From assembly GCF_033807715.1 (NCBI RefSeq), contig NC_084590.1, positions 39,027,505 through 39,091,504 of the forward strand: DNA of 64,000 bases, given 5' to 3'. How positions within the stretch are numbered: position 1 is the stretch's first letter; each line of letters starts with the position of its first letter. This DNA is from Cololabis saira. Taxonomy: Eukaryota; Chordata; Actinopteri; Beloniformes; Belonidae. The position numbers and the translations under genes were made by a program. Under the pieces are notes generated by a model. That model saw only the letters and a list, made by a program, of their open reading frames with translations, ran no database searches and was not told where the DNA came from. Of the stretch, positions 10,922 through 23,561 are shown piece after piece.

Positions 10922-11627
10922 GGCCACGTTTACACATAGCCGGGTATTTACAAAAACGGATATTTTCCCCTCTACGTTTTCAAAAATATCCTCGTTTACA
11001 CGAACCCGCATGAAAACGCTGTTAAGGTGCTATAAGCATCCAAACCTGCAGGGGGCAGTGTAACGAGAAGCGTAAAGTTATGCAAGCCAATCGGAATCCT
11101 GGAAAAAAACGTCAACAAATGACACGTGTGAAGCCTGAATAACATGGTTCCGCGTTAAATCGACGGCGTAGCCTACGTACGGTGCACGCCGCCGCGTACC
11201 CTACGCCGTAGGCTCTGCGTTGGTGTAACGCGGAACCATAAATCAGCCTGGACTGCCAGTTACTTCCAAGACGGAACGAGAGTCTTTCGTTTGGAGTGAC
11301 AGAGAAGTGGAGTTACTTTTAAGTGTGACTTTAGAATATAAAACAGGTAAAATACAAGAAAATATTGACGGTGGCCAAACAAATTGTAAACACAGGTCGC
11401 ACACGTGATGCTGGTGACGCTTCTGTTGCATAATGTGATGTTCTGAAGCCTAAATCTCAGTTTTCTCTGTTTAGACGCAAACGTGAAAACGGAGTTTTTG
11501 AAAATCTCCACTTTGGCCGGAGTTTTCAGAAATTATCGTTTTTGGGGGCTTTGAGCTCCGTTTTCGTGTAAACGAACGGCCAAAACGCATGAAAACGCCA
11601 CCGTTTTTGCTCCGTGTAAACGGGGCC
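10922..11627. mobile_element. Harbinger-like MITE (GGCCACGTTTACAC ends) with Myb/SANT-like remnant, copy 1
   Basis: Inverted ends GGCCACGTTTACAC and GTGTAAACGGGGCC are flanked by TAA on both sides (10919-10921 and 11628-11630), the PIF/Harbinger type of target. On the + strand at about 11272-11370 it reads SFVWSDREVELLLSVTLEYK, the first helix of a Myb/SANT-like (MSANTD-type) domain, in a decayed context. A smaller MITE is nested at 11132-11248. A near-consensus CTCF motif, CCTGCAGGGGGCAG, lies at 11045-11058. Confidence 0.85.
11132..11248. mobile_element. Nested TAA-target MITE (AGCCTGAATTATGG family)
   Basis: Inverted ends AGCCTGAATAACATGG and CATAAATCAGCCT enclose a GC-rich palindromic core (TACGCCGTAGG). 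It sits inside the larger MITE; its own target duplication is not clean. It belongs to the same family as 23931-24072, 51179-51735 and 54259-54345. Confidence 0.75.
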
Positions 11628-13084
11628 TAATTCTTTGTATTTTAGAGATCTAGAGTCAGGATGGCAGGCTGGGCTACGTAGTTGTTTAAATACATGAATA
11701 AAGTGGTTTGTATCGGTACGTAAACAGGAGCTCTTCCTGAACAGCTTCTAGATCTGTCTATTATTTACAAACATTCAAATGTGAAAAAATAACTTTTTAT
11801 TACTTATTTTACATTACTTGTTTAATAATCAGTTTGTATCTATAAAATGTTCAGATACAATTGCTGCATGTCGTAATGCAGCCATATATTTTATATGCTT
11901 CTCAATCAGATGGCTTGTGTCAAATGTTTTTTTTTCTTTTTTGAAGGCTGTTTTCCAAGATTATTTTCTAAGACTTATTTAGCATTTTCCTGATTACAGC
12001 AACAGGTTCATTTTCTCCAAGCAACACATAATCCAAACTGCATAGTTTTATTTATTTATTTTTTAGCAGGTTTTTCAGACACTCGCATTATGTTGGGCAC
12101 AAGTGTTTCAAGTTAATTGATTAAGGATGAGCACGTTTGTCATTCTGCTTCTGTTTACATCCATGTTGTATCGGTTTCAGACAAGGGCTCACCCTTCCCT
12201 TGTTTCTGCTGACAGGACATTCATCTCCATTAGTGAAGGCCATTGATGTGCTGCTGTATCTTTTGGTCCTCTGCCATCTTTGGAGAGTTGGGTAAAAAGG
12301 AATCACGTTTCTTCACAATCGCCCTCATTGTACGCACCAGGGAGTGCAGTATTGCTCTGTTCCGGTCTTTATGCTCCTAAACACCCTAAACACAGAGACC
12401 ATACATCAAATGCAGATGTCATGATTTATTATCGATTTCCACAGGTTGACACATATTTCAGTATCTGACAGTGAGATGAATTTACGATGTGCTGACAGTC
12501 AGCAAAATCTGTTAGATGGCTTGCCAGAATTTGTTTCCAGATGCTTTCCAGAGGGTAATGCTTCGCATAGTGCAATGCACTCCAAAAAATGTGTGAAAAC
12601 TGGTGTTCTTCCATTAACTTTAGAAAAAAGGGCTGAAGCCAAAGCACTTTCCAGCTTGAAGTCAAATTGTACATTACTGCAGAGACGTTTTAAAGTTATA
12701 ATGAATAGACAGGCTTTCAAATGGATCATAAAGACTACATCAAAAGTCATAAAATAAACAGGGCAAATGTTTATTTGTAAAATGTACCTTGACTCCACTC
12801 AACCCTGCTTGGCTGCACAGAAAAGTCAGACTAGAAATCAGGGTTCAGGGTGACCTGCATCGGTTCTGTCAGGCACTGGAGGTGACGGGGACAGGAAAGG
12901 ACCCGCCTCGGCTTCGTCTCAGTGCTCTTGGCTTTGGCTCGATAGTGGGAAAACAACTACTGACACCAGAGATGATGTGATCGGAAATCAGGGCCAATCA
13001 CATAATTTGAGAAGGATCAGGTGGAAATGACTTTATTTTACTAAATTACAGTATATGCTCATTTAGGCTACTGTCTATCCTTAA

Positions 13085-13758
13085 AGCAGCACAATGTAAC
13101 TTTCAGCTTTTGTTGAGTTTGGCGGCTCCTTTGGACAAAAGTGGTAGTGCTTTACCAGAAAGAACACTACATTTCCCATGAGCACCAGCGCGTACTGCCG
13201 GAAAGATCCTGTCCCCGTCGTGTGCATTTGTTTTGATACTGAATGAAATAAGACGGGACGGACTTTCAAAACTACTTTTCTGTTTTCAGCGGTCGTTTGC
13301 AGGATGGATAGCAAAGAGCCGGGCCAATGTTTATTCTTGTGCGGGCATTTTTTATTTTTATTTTTTGTCCGGGCATTTAGCTTGTTACTCTCCCGCTTTC
13401 TTTTTTCGCCTCCTCCGATAAAACTTTTATTTTCTTCGATTTTTCCGCTGCTTCGGCCATGATACCAGCTTCTGCTGAGCTCTGCGCTCCACGTCCCGCC
13501 CAGCTTTCGTCTCGACTACGAATCGAGAAGGAGGGAGAAGTGACGTATGCCGTAAAGCAGTCAAAGCCGTAAAAATGTGTAGTTTTTTTTGTGTGGAAGG
13601 GTTCCTACCATGCTCCTCCAAGTTACATAGTGCCAGTGAAGGCGATACAGACCCCTCAGACCATGACAGAGGTGTCATTAAACCTGTTGGAAGTTGATGT
13701 ACCATCACAATGACTCTGGAAATATGATATTAAGGTGGAAAAGTTACATAGTGCTGCT
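13085..13758. mobile_element. MITE with TTAA/TAA target, carrying an antisense gene fragment
   Basis: Ends AGCAGCACAATGTAAC and GTTACATAGTGCTGCT are inverted repeats flanked by TTAA (13081-13084 and 13759-13762). The minus strand contains a decayed frame (MAEAAEKSKKIKVLSEEAKK, later ARTRINIGPAL). It resembles the Lys/Arg-rich, NIG-containing segment of uncharacterised fish transposon-associated proteins. It is broken by stops. It could be Harbinger-like (TAA) or TTAA-specific. Confidence 0.7.
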
Positions 13759-16712
13759 TTAAGCTTTACCGTTAACAAGTACAATTTATGTCAGGCGGGG
13801 AGTAGCAGTAGCAGCTAGTGAGCTTAAATGAAACTGGCTCCTCGGCGTTTTGGAAATGTTAAGTGATATTAAGTTAAGTGGACAGTGACGGCAATACAGC
13901 CACTTCCACTGTTTCTTTTTTTGTGCATTGCCAAAGTATTACATCAGGACTACTGTCGGACTCGGGGGGGAAGAAAATGTGATCGGAACATCTCGAGTTG
14001 ACACGACGCTGTCACTCTGAAGCATCAGAGCCTCTTTTAAGTTCGTACCACCTCAGAAAATTGAACTGAAATAACTTCTACTCAGTTTACAGGGGGAAGT
14101 TTTTCCAAAGGGAAGGGCCTGTGTGTTTGTTTTTGTGCTTAATTCCCTAGTAAACAATATTCAGTGGCACTCTTGTTCTTGCTGGTCATGAGGTCTAGGA
14201 AAAAAAGACAAATGAGCATTCAAAAGTCTCATTAAAGCTCAGTTCCACCTATTTTTGAACTGTGTGCAAGAACATAAGGCCGGCTGTCAAAAATGTACAC
14301 GGGGAGAGTCATCAGCTCCACGTGGCTGATCGAGTCTCGTGGTTTTGGATGAATAATAGATACTAAGTGCACAAAACTGCTGAGGCTATGACTCACTTTG
14401 GGGAGAGTAGAGTTTAGGCTAACTTCACCACACCATCAATCAAACTACAACTTCCCAAGGCTCTCATTTTAATTTCTTAGGAAGCATATAAAAGCAATTG
14501 GTTATATTTTTGGCATCTCACAGTTTATATTTATTTCATGTGCCAGTCATGAGATGCCTTGACCTCAAGGTTAAACTGTTCTATAAGTGGGAAAAAGTTG
14601 ACCAGATGTCTGTTTTATAAAAGGTACCAACTCTAAGGAGCAAATTCATTTTTTTTTTCCATTTAAACTCATTCATTCAATTCATGCAAGTTAGTTATGC
14701 AGACTTCAACATATCAAATATGAGGATTTTTTTTTCCTAAATCGTAATGTCAAATTTAAACAGAACTACTGGCAGGAATTCATTGTGTCATGTTTTTCAT
14801 AACTGTGTTTTATTCATGTATATTTGCATGAAATAAAAAATGGAGGTGTTTTTGTTGCCTTAAAAACATTGAACTATAAACTCAATCAGAAAATATTCAG
14901 AGCCATAAATCTGTGTCACGTGACCATCCTTGCTCTGCAGCCATAGTCTCAAATCCAAAACCGGAGTTCCATCATGTGGCTGAAAATGCCACTAATACCT
15001 GCTTTCATAATGGCTTTCCTCCTGCACATGCAAGTATTATTAGATGCATACTTTTAACGTGAGGACAAAGGCAGGAGTTTCTGCTATTAAGTCTTCACGT
15101 CAAAGTATATGCCATCATTTGGGCGTGGCGTTGACTGGCGTGTCTTTTTATCTGCCTGCATTGGTGATGTAGACTTGGCGAATCAGAGATCTGCCATTGC
15201 AAGAGCAGATCAGGGAGAAGTTCTGTGCAACTCCATTACTGCTTCTGAAGGCTCTTGGTTTTGTCCAGCTACGTTACACCGCCACCTCAACATTTCCCAA
15301 CTGAAACTGGCTCATTTAAAAAAAAAAAAAAAAAATCCCATTTTATTCCTAATGCTCTTTAAGGTCAAATCGTGGTGGCGTGTTTTGCATAAGAAGCTCA
15401 GCTTACAGGTGACCCAGCCAAGCAGCTTGTGAAAAGCTGAACTCTGCACTTTAATATGCTCATTGCATCTGATCCGTAAGAGCCACCAATGCTATATGGA
15501 TTCACTCCGGATGAATAAATCCTGGTCTTCTTTTTTTTTTCCTGCCTTCTTAAATATTTCCCTCTCTATAGCACCTTCTTTGATGTCGACTCTGGAGAGG
15601 CAACTCTCTGCTGGAGACCACTAGATCCTCTGCTAATGATCTCTAGCCCAGGCTGGGGTTACCGCTTTCAAGTCTTGTGTAACACTTGAATTTTTCTCTT
15701 TACATATCAGTCGCACATGGCGCTCTTCGCAACAATGGCCGGCTCTTCTCCCTTCTCTGAAGGTCACGGGCGGGGATGGCGCTGGTAGGGTTGAGGAGAC
15801 ACTCCACAGAATAAATAGGAGCACTTGATGAAGAAATAGATGCTCGTTTCAGTTCTGAACCACATGTCACATGCGGCGGATGCCTTGTTTGAATAATAAA
15901 AAAAAAAAATCAACTTGATAGGTATAAACCAGCGTATTTGATATAGATGCTTCTGAGAGGGAAATTCACATTTACTACGTCGTAGAGTTGAGGCTAATTT
16001 GTCCCGTGTATGCTAATGAAGAGATTAACCCGTTTCAGACGAGAAAGCCTATTGGCTTTGTAGTTTGGACTTTTTGCTGACAGAGATTATTAGTTTCATT
16101 GTTCTTGACTTTTTCTATAGCACTTTTTTTTTTTTTTTTTTGTGACAGCCATTATATTAATAAGACTAATCCTCGGGGAAAGGCTGCTTGTGTTGCCTGA
16201 TCATTTAACTGTTTAGTGCAGAACTAAATCCTTCAGGCCCAGTCTGACCTCGTGGGCTGAAGTGTCTTGTGTCGACTCCTTTACACTAAAAATGTCAGAT
16301 CAATTTAACTACACGGCTTCAATAACATGCCGTCCTGTGGTCAGTGCACAATAGTTCTAATAAATATTGTGTAGCCAATTATTAACTGACCTTTTTATCC
16401 CCGCTGTATTTGGGGAGCAGTGCGACACACCAGGCCCTTCTGTCTTGAGAACGGGCTGAACCCTGTTGACTTTTGCCACGTCTTGTGGTGTGAACAGACT
16501 CTCTGCAGAACAAAGAAACAGGAAATTATGGGACTGATCTCTATGTGGAAACCCACAATGGGACTGAGGTAGCAAATCAGCCTTTTTTTTTTTTTTTTTT
16601 TTTTTTAGTACCTGTGCAGATTCAGCTCTGTGGTAGTTTCATCTAATTAACTAGCAAAAGGGAGGAGATATATGGGAAATGATTGAGGTTATAAATGACC
16701 TTAATCCAAGAT

Positions 16713-17426
16713 TAGGGCTCGGATTTTCGGATTTTTTTTCTCTCAAAATCCGATTTTCGATTACGATTACGATTACGATTATTTTGTGAATTGACAAAAG
16801 GCAAAGAAATGATTTCAAATATGATGTTTTTTTATTGAACATTTGCCCCATTGGGCTTTAAGTGCAAACTTTGCTCTTATTAAACCAAAAATGAATGAAT
16901 AAAGTGCAAAACTCTGTAAAATAAGTTGAAAAAAAGTTTTAAAAAATATAATAAAATATAAAGTTTTATCTCTGGAAAAAAAAATCAGCAAATCAGCACT
17001 TGCAAACATACAGTAAGTTATATTTCCAATTAAATAAAACAAGACATTTTCTAATTAAACTAAACTGGGTCTTTGCATGCTAAATAATAATGCAACCCAT
17101 GAAGGAGGTAGAGGTGTGTAATGTCAGTCATTACATTTGCAAGTTTTTTGCAAGGAACACGAGCCGGTCTACCGCATCTGGCTTGAGGGATGCCCGGTGG
17201 CATGTTACAACACCCCCTCCTACACTAAAGAGCCTCTCCGATGGGGCACTTGTCGCAGGTATTGAGATGTATTTCCATCAATCATTAATATGGTATCAAT
17301 CATTAATATGTGTGCAGACAAGGTAAAAAAAAAAAAAGTGAAAAAAAAATCGATTTTCACATTTTAACATCGTTCTAATTACATAATCGCGATTACGATT
17401 TAAAATCGATTAATCGAACAGCCCTA
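16713..17426. mobile_element. hAT element with remnant transposase C-terminus, 8-bp TSD TCCAAGAT
   Basis: Ends TAGGGCTCGGATTTTCGG and TTAATCGAACAGCCCTA are flanked by identical TCCAAGAT (16705-16712 and 17427-17434). On the minus strand (about 17150-17265) it encodes SAPSERLFSVGGGVVTCHRA followed by SLKPDAVDRLVFLAKNL. This is the hallmark C-terminal dimerisation segment of hAT transposases (SAPSER-LFS, RASLKPD). The rest of the gene is deleted, so it is a pseudogene inside a non-autonomous element. Confidence 0.92.
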
Positions 17427-19084
17427 TCCAAGATTAACAAAAAAATAACAACAGTATTTTGTAATTGAGTTCAGAAGCTTGCTGTTTTTATTTCTCTTCT
17501 TTTGGCTCCCTGGAGCTGAAGGTGATTTTGGCTGGTCGTGACACCGGGATTGCGTCGGCGGTCCAACGTGTTGCCTTGGATTTCTGACTGTAGCCTCACG
17601 TGCCAAATTGCTGTAGCGGTATCAAGTCCATGTATTGGACCGGAGAGTGGATGGCGCTGGGCTTAATAGGCTTGTGCCAGTAATGAGAAATCCGCTTTTT
17701 TTTTTTTTTTGTTTTTGTTTAGCAGAGCTGCACGCAAGCAAACTACATTTCTGAAATGCCTGCGGTGACTGCAGACCTGGAGTCAGCGTTAACCCACAAT
17801 TCAGTGATACATGCATTTATTGCACTTCTGCTTCTTTTTTTTTTTTTTGCCTTGGAGGAGGTGCAGAGATGCACTTATCAGGACATCTCCTCTCTTGCAA
17901 CTGGGACTTGCAGTTAGAAAAGCTTAAGGTTATCTTTGAGAGAGCAAAAGTCACTTCAGGGATTCGGCTTTGTGAGTCACAGTTGCTTGAATACGTTCTA
18001 AGCAATTTTCTTTTAACATCTCTCGCACTGTCTCTTTGGACCCAGCAAACTGCTTCGCTGATAAATAAAACTGGCTCATGCAGTCGGGGATTTTGAAGTG
18101 TGGAATTTGTATTTCGAGACCAAACAAATCAGCAACACCAAATCGAGCGCTGAGAGATGATTAGAAAGTCAGGTCATGTCTCTTTGGACAACACTTGGGT
18201 CTTTATGATCAAATTCCACGTGTTTCGTTTGAATAACAATGTCACGTCATTGCACAATCACACAAAATTACTTCAAGTATTTGAGAAAACCAATTAGACC
18301 AGTGTGATGGATGCTTTTTTTTTTTTTTTACTTTAGTTGTGCTCATTCCAAAGTTTAGACATGGTAAATTATCCTTTCAGTCTCTGAATTCCTTTCAAAC
18401 AAAGCCCAGTGTTCTCCCTTCCTCTTCTCTCCGGCTGCTGGGGCGTCTTTGCTCTGAACTTGCTCAGGCCTTATTTTATTGTTTTTCACTGTGCACATGT
18501 TTCTGCAGAGCACATGATGCCGGCTGCAGTTGAGCAAGACGCTGCCGTCACCTCACTCTTGCATCCTTGCCCTTTAACTCTCCCTTGTGTCCTCTGCAGT
18601 CCCATTATCTCCAAATGAATCCTGCACAGATGCCACTGCTGATCTGATAGCCACACAACGGCAGCGCACGCTGCGTTTCTCTCATTTAGTCCCGTGGGCT
18701 GTCGCTGGATATTTCGAATTACTCGCAACACAGGGAATGTGACTTAAAAGTAGAACCATTAGTTGCATTGCTCAGAATCCAGTTATTACAAATAGTGGCT
18801 TCAGACTGCAAAAAAAAAAGACATCAATTCAAATTTCTTGCTGATGTCATGATTACATTTAATATTCTACAGATTCAGACTGAAAAGACTGTTTCTAGAG
18901 CAGTTGTTGTTTTTCTGCAATAAAAAGGCTGGAAGCTTCAGTGTAAATATCATTTTCTTTCTAAGGGAGGGGGGGTGAAGGGGGTGATTACTGTGGAGGG
19001 AGGAGACACACATTCCTGCTGCCAGTGGGTTTGTAGTTTAGGGGGATGGAGTTCTAGAATGAAGGAGTAGGCAGAAAGGGAGGG

Positions 19085-19351
19085 AGTAAAAGAGCGTGAA
19101 AGAGTCAGCTGGAGAGTGGGTGTGTGGGGTTAAGAAGAGTCACTCCCTCCTCCTCCTCCTCTCCCTCACTTCTTCAACTCTTCCTTGCATGTAGGAGTCA
19201 TTCTGCCGTGGACTTGCAGGAGTGTCAGTAATCCCCTCAAGTGGATCTTGAAATTCTTCCCCTTGATTGATTTTTTTTTTTCATTTTTCCTGGGATTTCT
19301 TGTGTTTGCTGCATGGAGGAAAAAAGAACACTTCAAGCCTAAACATAGTAA
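19085..19351 (+). other. Possible alternative tiam1 5' exon (weak)
   Basis: A stretch of more balanced composition, free of recognised repeats, has pyrimidine-rich upstream sequence (CTCCCTCCTCCTCCTCCTCT) and ends at AGTAAG|GTAAAG (19351/19352), a usable donor. It could be an alternative non-coding first exon or a conserved regulatory element in the intron. The evidence is only the donor-like site and the change in composition. Confidence 0.22.
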
Positions 19352-21149
19352 GGTAAAGCTTTTCTTTTTGCATGTATGTCTTTGCCACAAATACATGGCT
19401 GAAGAAACCTCCTACTCTCAAAAGGACTTATTATTTGCTTTTTTGTCACATGCAAACTACTGTTTTTTTTTTGTTGTTTTTTCTCTCTAGCGGAGTCAAA
19501 GTTGTTGCAAGTTAAATTATGCCATTTACACAGTGGTTTCCATTGGTGTCTGCATTTGCATTCACAGTATTCAGGGCGGGGTTTCCACCAGTTTGTACCT
19601 GTAGCGCTCCCGTGTAGAGCACGACTTCATCTACAAGTGGAATCAGCAAGCCTTTGTATCGCCCTCCACTGACTGCCAGCCGCAAACAATGCAGCTTGTG
19701 TCTGTGTCGTTTGTAATGACAAAGCAGCGCTGGTGGTGGCGGTTTTGTGATGCTGAGAAGGAGAGAAATGATGAATTGCAAATGTGAGAGATGGTCAAAG
19801 TCAAAGAGAATTCCCAGAGCGAATCCCGGAGGGGGGTAGCGCAGGACTTCATGATGTCTGAGTTCATTTAAAATCAGAGCATTGTGTTTGGGGAAGCTGC
19901 TGTGACTGTTGCGGTGGGGATACGGGTGAGAAATGGTCATCTGGTGTCATAGATATGGTAATGTTTCGCCCGTTCAAAGCTCAGCAGGACAGGACGTCAG
20001 GTTCTGGCTTTCAGGCCTCTAAATCTTTGCAGTGTTATGATTGAAGAAGAGCCTTGATAACATTTGAAATGAACATTTCTAAGTCTTGCATGAAAATTAT
20101 GATTTGTTTTGATTGTCAAAATTGTTTTTCAGCATAACTAACAACCACAGATTGTTTTGCATGATCTTATGTCAGAAGTTACAAAGTACAGTGTGCGGAT
20201 AAACAGAGCCTATATTGTTTCTTTACAAGCCACGAGCATTCGCCTACATCATGTGGTCCTTCAGATACTTTAATTTTGCTTTTTTTTTTTTTAAAAAGAG
20301 AAAAATTCAGATGCTTACGGCATAATTTAGTATGATGACACATGCAGCAATAATAGGGTTTTTCCAGTCATGATACTGCGTGTGAACCTACTGGGGTTTT
20401 CAATGATTTTTGTAAAAGATAATGTTTTTGCTGCATGACGATGGATCTCCATTCAAATACTCATTTCTGTGGTTTACAACAGGGAGCACGACAAGCTTTA
20501 GCTGAAAAATACTTTATCTCTTGACTATTATTTTCATTTTTATTCATCGGTCCATTTTGTCGTTACCTGTGGTGAATCTAAGAAGACATGCATTTTCTTA
20601 TTTGGCAACAAATTCTTTCAGACATGCAACACTTTGTGGCTTCGTAAATCTGTTTAAAGCATTTATTTGTTCATATTCCTCACATACATGTCTATGTGAC
20701 GTATTCACTAAAGAGTTCTATGAATCTCAGTTTTTTCACATCATGTTGCATCACATCCTTTGCAGTTTCATTCCGAGTATCTAATGATGTTTTTAAACAA
20801 ACGTGGATGAAAGAGGTTGATAGAAGAAGCAGCGTACTAGTTATCAACTGTGAACTGTTATTTCCCACGAGTCTCTCCGTAGTTACTGCTAAATGAGTGT
20901 CTGCACCATCAAACAAAACACGAGTTCTTTTGATTTTCTTAGACACGTGCAATTTTTTTGCCGCCAACATTCGTGTCGAACTGAGAATTCAGCTGGAGCT
21001 TCAGGTGCAGCTCAAAAGCTCAAAAAGAGTGTTTTTATTTTATTTTTTTCATTAGATACATCCAAGGGAGTGATGATCATCAAAAATGAGTTACAGAGAG
21101 AAATGTATTATTATAATGGTGAAATGCCACTGTAGATGTTTAACCAAAC

Positions 21150-21529
21150 TAGGGCTGTGCGATTAATCGATTTTAAATCTAAATCAGATTTATTAATCAC
21201 AATCGATGTTAAAAAAAGGAAATCGGAAAATCGATTTTCCTTTTTTGCAGCTGGCTGCATTACAGACAGAGCTCGTCTAGTCATCTTTGTTTGGTCAAGA
21301 AAATTGTAAATGTTGTCACTTGTCACTTTACTAAACTCAAATCTTTCAATTGCACTTCATTCCCAATAGGGAAATTTGTTTGCTATTTTTCTTTAAAAAT
21401 AAAGATAAAATATTTGAAACAATTTATTGCATTGTCTTTTATAGTTTTACCAAAAAAATCGAAATCGAAAATCGGGTTTTCAGGGAAAGAAATCTGGATT
21501 TTATTTTTGTCCAAAATCGCCCAGCCCTA
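21150..21529. mobile_element. hAT-type non-autonomous element, 8-bp TSD AACCAAAC
   Basis: It begins TAGGGCTGTGCGATTAATCG and ends ATCGCCCAGCCCTA, flanked by identical AACCAAAC at 21142-21149 and 21530-21537. The interior is AT-rich with ATCGATTTT palindromes and encodes nothing. Confidence 0.93.
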
Positions 21530-23174
21530 AACCAAACTATCAAATTCCTGCAATCACCTGAGCTTTGTGAAACTGCAGAAGCCCAGCCTTTTGTGAAATA
21601 TCTTTTCTAATGCAGTAAGACTTTTTTTTTTTTAACATTAGTTTTCAATATATTTAACCTCCTATTTATGACTGGTTGAAAACCTTCTTGTACTTTGAGC
21701 TCTGAGTTAAAGCTCTGGAATCGAGCTGTAAGGGGATGTTTTAAGCCACATACCAGAGGTCAATAAAAGAGGCTTATAACTGGATCTATAAACAGGAGGA
21801 AATAGCCTTTTCTTTTTTTTTTTTTACCCTGCTTAAGTAGTCATGTGTGTCAGGATCCAACTTGTTTCTGCTCCAGAACACAGTGAACGCAGCGGAGCCA
21901 GGAGCTCCAGGGGTGTTGTGGTTGAGGTGGTGCTCATGGGTGACTAGATGGACAGACAGCGTTCAAAAATACAACAAAGATTAAATCTTTGTGTTTTTAA
22001 TCTGATAAAGGACCACAGCGGTCCAAAAAAAGACATGCCCCTGTTATTTTTACATTTGGGGGGGGGGTTCTTGCATCAATGATGAGTGTGAACACACAAA
22101 TGCAATATCTCACGGCCCGGCCGACCAGAAATAGGCGTGCTCTGTACACCTAAAAAGTTTTTCCATTAATATTGGAATAAAAAAGACAAAAATGTGTCTT
22201 GACATTGACCCAGATGGGATTTTGAGTGCTGTATGTGCTTGTGGTGATATATAAAAGGAAAGACACTCAAACTGAAGGCACGCTTGGCTTTTATCTTACC
22301 GACCTGGAAGGAGACGTTGAAACATTTGACACATGAAATTTTATTAACGTAAACCATTATCCCAGTGTTCACATGGTCTCAATATAGAGATTTTGTGTTT
22401 TTGAAGTTCTTTTACCAAACTTTTATCCTTTTTACATAAATACCAGTACTTGTGCCAATAGTCCAGAGATAATAGATGGTATCTGGATCCCCACACTGAT
22501 ACTGTTTATCACAGATCTGAGGTTTTCACCTGACTCCACAGTCTGAAGTCCCACTGGACACAAAAATACGGTACTAGCTCCAAATGTGAAGTGTTAAAAT
22601 CAGAGTAGTGTTAATACTGCATGTAGCCACGAGAGACCTTTTCACAGTTGGTGACAGTTACAGAATATGAGAAGGTCAGTTTCTGAAAGTCTGTCTTGAT
22701 CTTTTTATTTGCATCCTATCAAAAATGAAACTACTTTCTAATTTAGTGGCTTCCCAAAGGATTTATTTTTGGTCAGGAAAGCTTAGACTTGAGAGCGCAC
22801 TCACACTAGTGCCATGCCCAAACACAACCGACTCCCCCCACTCCCGTTGCCCCGCAGGCCTGTTCTTGCTTTGCTCAAATCTTAGTTGTGCTTAACACAC
22901 TTGTACATTATCTTCATCACGCGGTCGAAGAGAATCAGCCCAAAGGAAAACAGCCTGGAAAATATGACTGCAATACTACAGTGTTTTTTAGTTGTTGTTT
23001 TAGTTTGTCTGGTTGGATACAGTCCTCCTACATTTTTGAATCCCTGGATTGCACTGTTATAAGCTGTTGCATCTACAAGTCATGCACACATTTGGTACGC
23101 ACCCTGTTCAGCATGCATATGTAACCATATCATTCTCAAGCACACGTCTTCCAACTATGCCAGAAACCAAGAGT

Positions 23175-23561
23175 CAAATCAAATCAAACTTTATTTATAA
23201 AGCACCTTTTATACATAAAATGCAACACAAAGTGCTTTACATAAAACAAATAAACATAAAACAAATAAACATAAAACGTATTAATGCCCTGCCCCCCCAT
23301 CTAAATGTTATTTAGATATAACATTGAGATAAGACAATGAAAATAAAATGTGATAAAACAGGATAAACTAAAGATTAATATAAAACAGAGTAGTAAGATT
23401 CAATAAAAATAGGGGTGAGCATAAAACATGTAAAAGAGTTAAATGAGTCAGTTAAAAGCCTGATTAAAGAGATGGGTCTTGAGCCTCTTTTTGAAAACAT
23501 CGACAGTCTCTGCGACCCTGAGGTTCTCCGGGAGGCTGTTCCACAATCGGGGATCATAATT
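23175..23561 (-). mobile_element. LINE 3' fragment with end of reverse-transcriptase ORF
   Basis: On the minus strand the frame DPRLWNSLPENLRVAETVDV followed by FKKRLKTHLF matches the characteristic C-terminus of fish LINE ORF2 proteins (LWNSLP..LR..S..FKK.LKT.LF). The + strand start, CAAATCAAACTTTATTTATA, is the usual reversed LINE tail. The 5' side is interrupted by the MITE at 23562. The copy is truncated and inactive. Confidence 0.8.

Noticed and set aside
19512..19940. 142-codon minus-strand frame in the large intron
   Set aside because: No motif, signal or splice context; codon composition not convincing. Could be chance.
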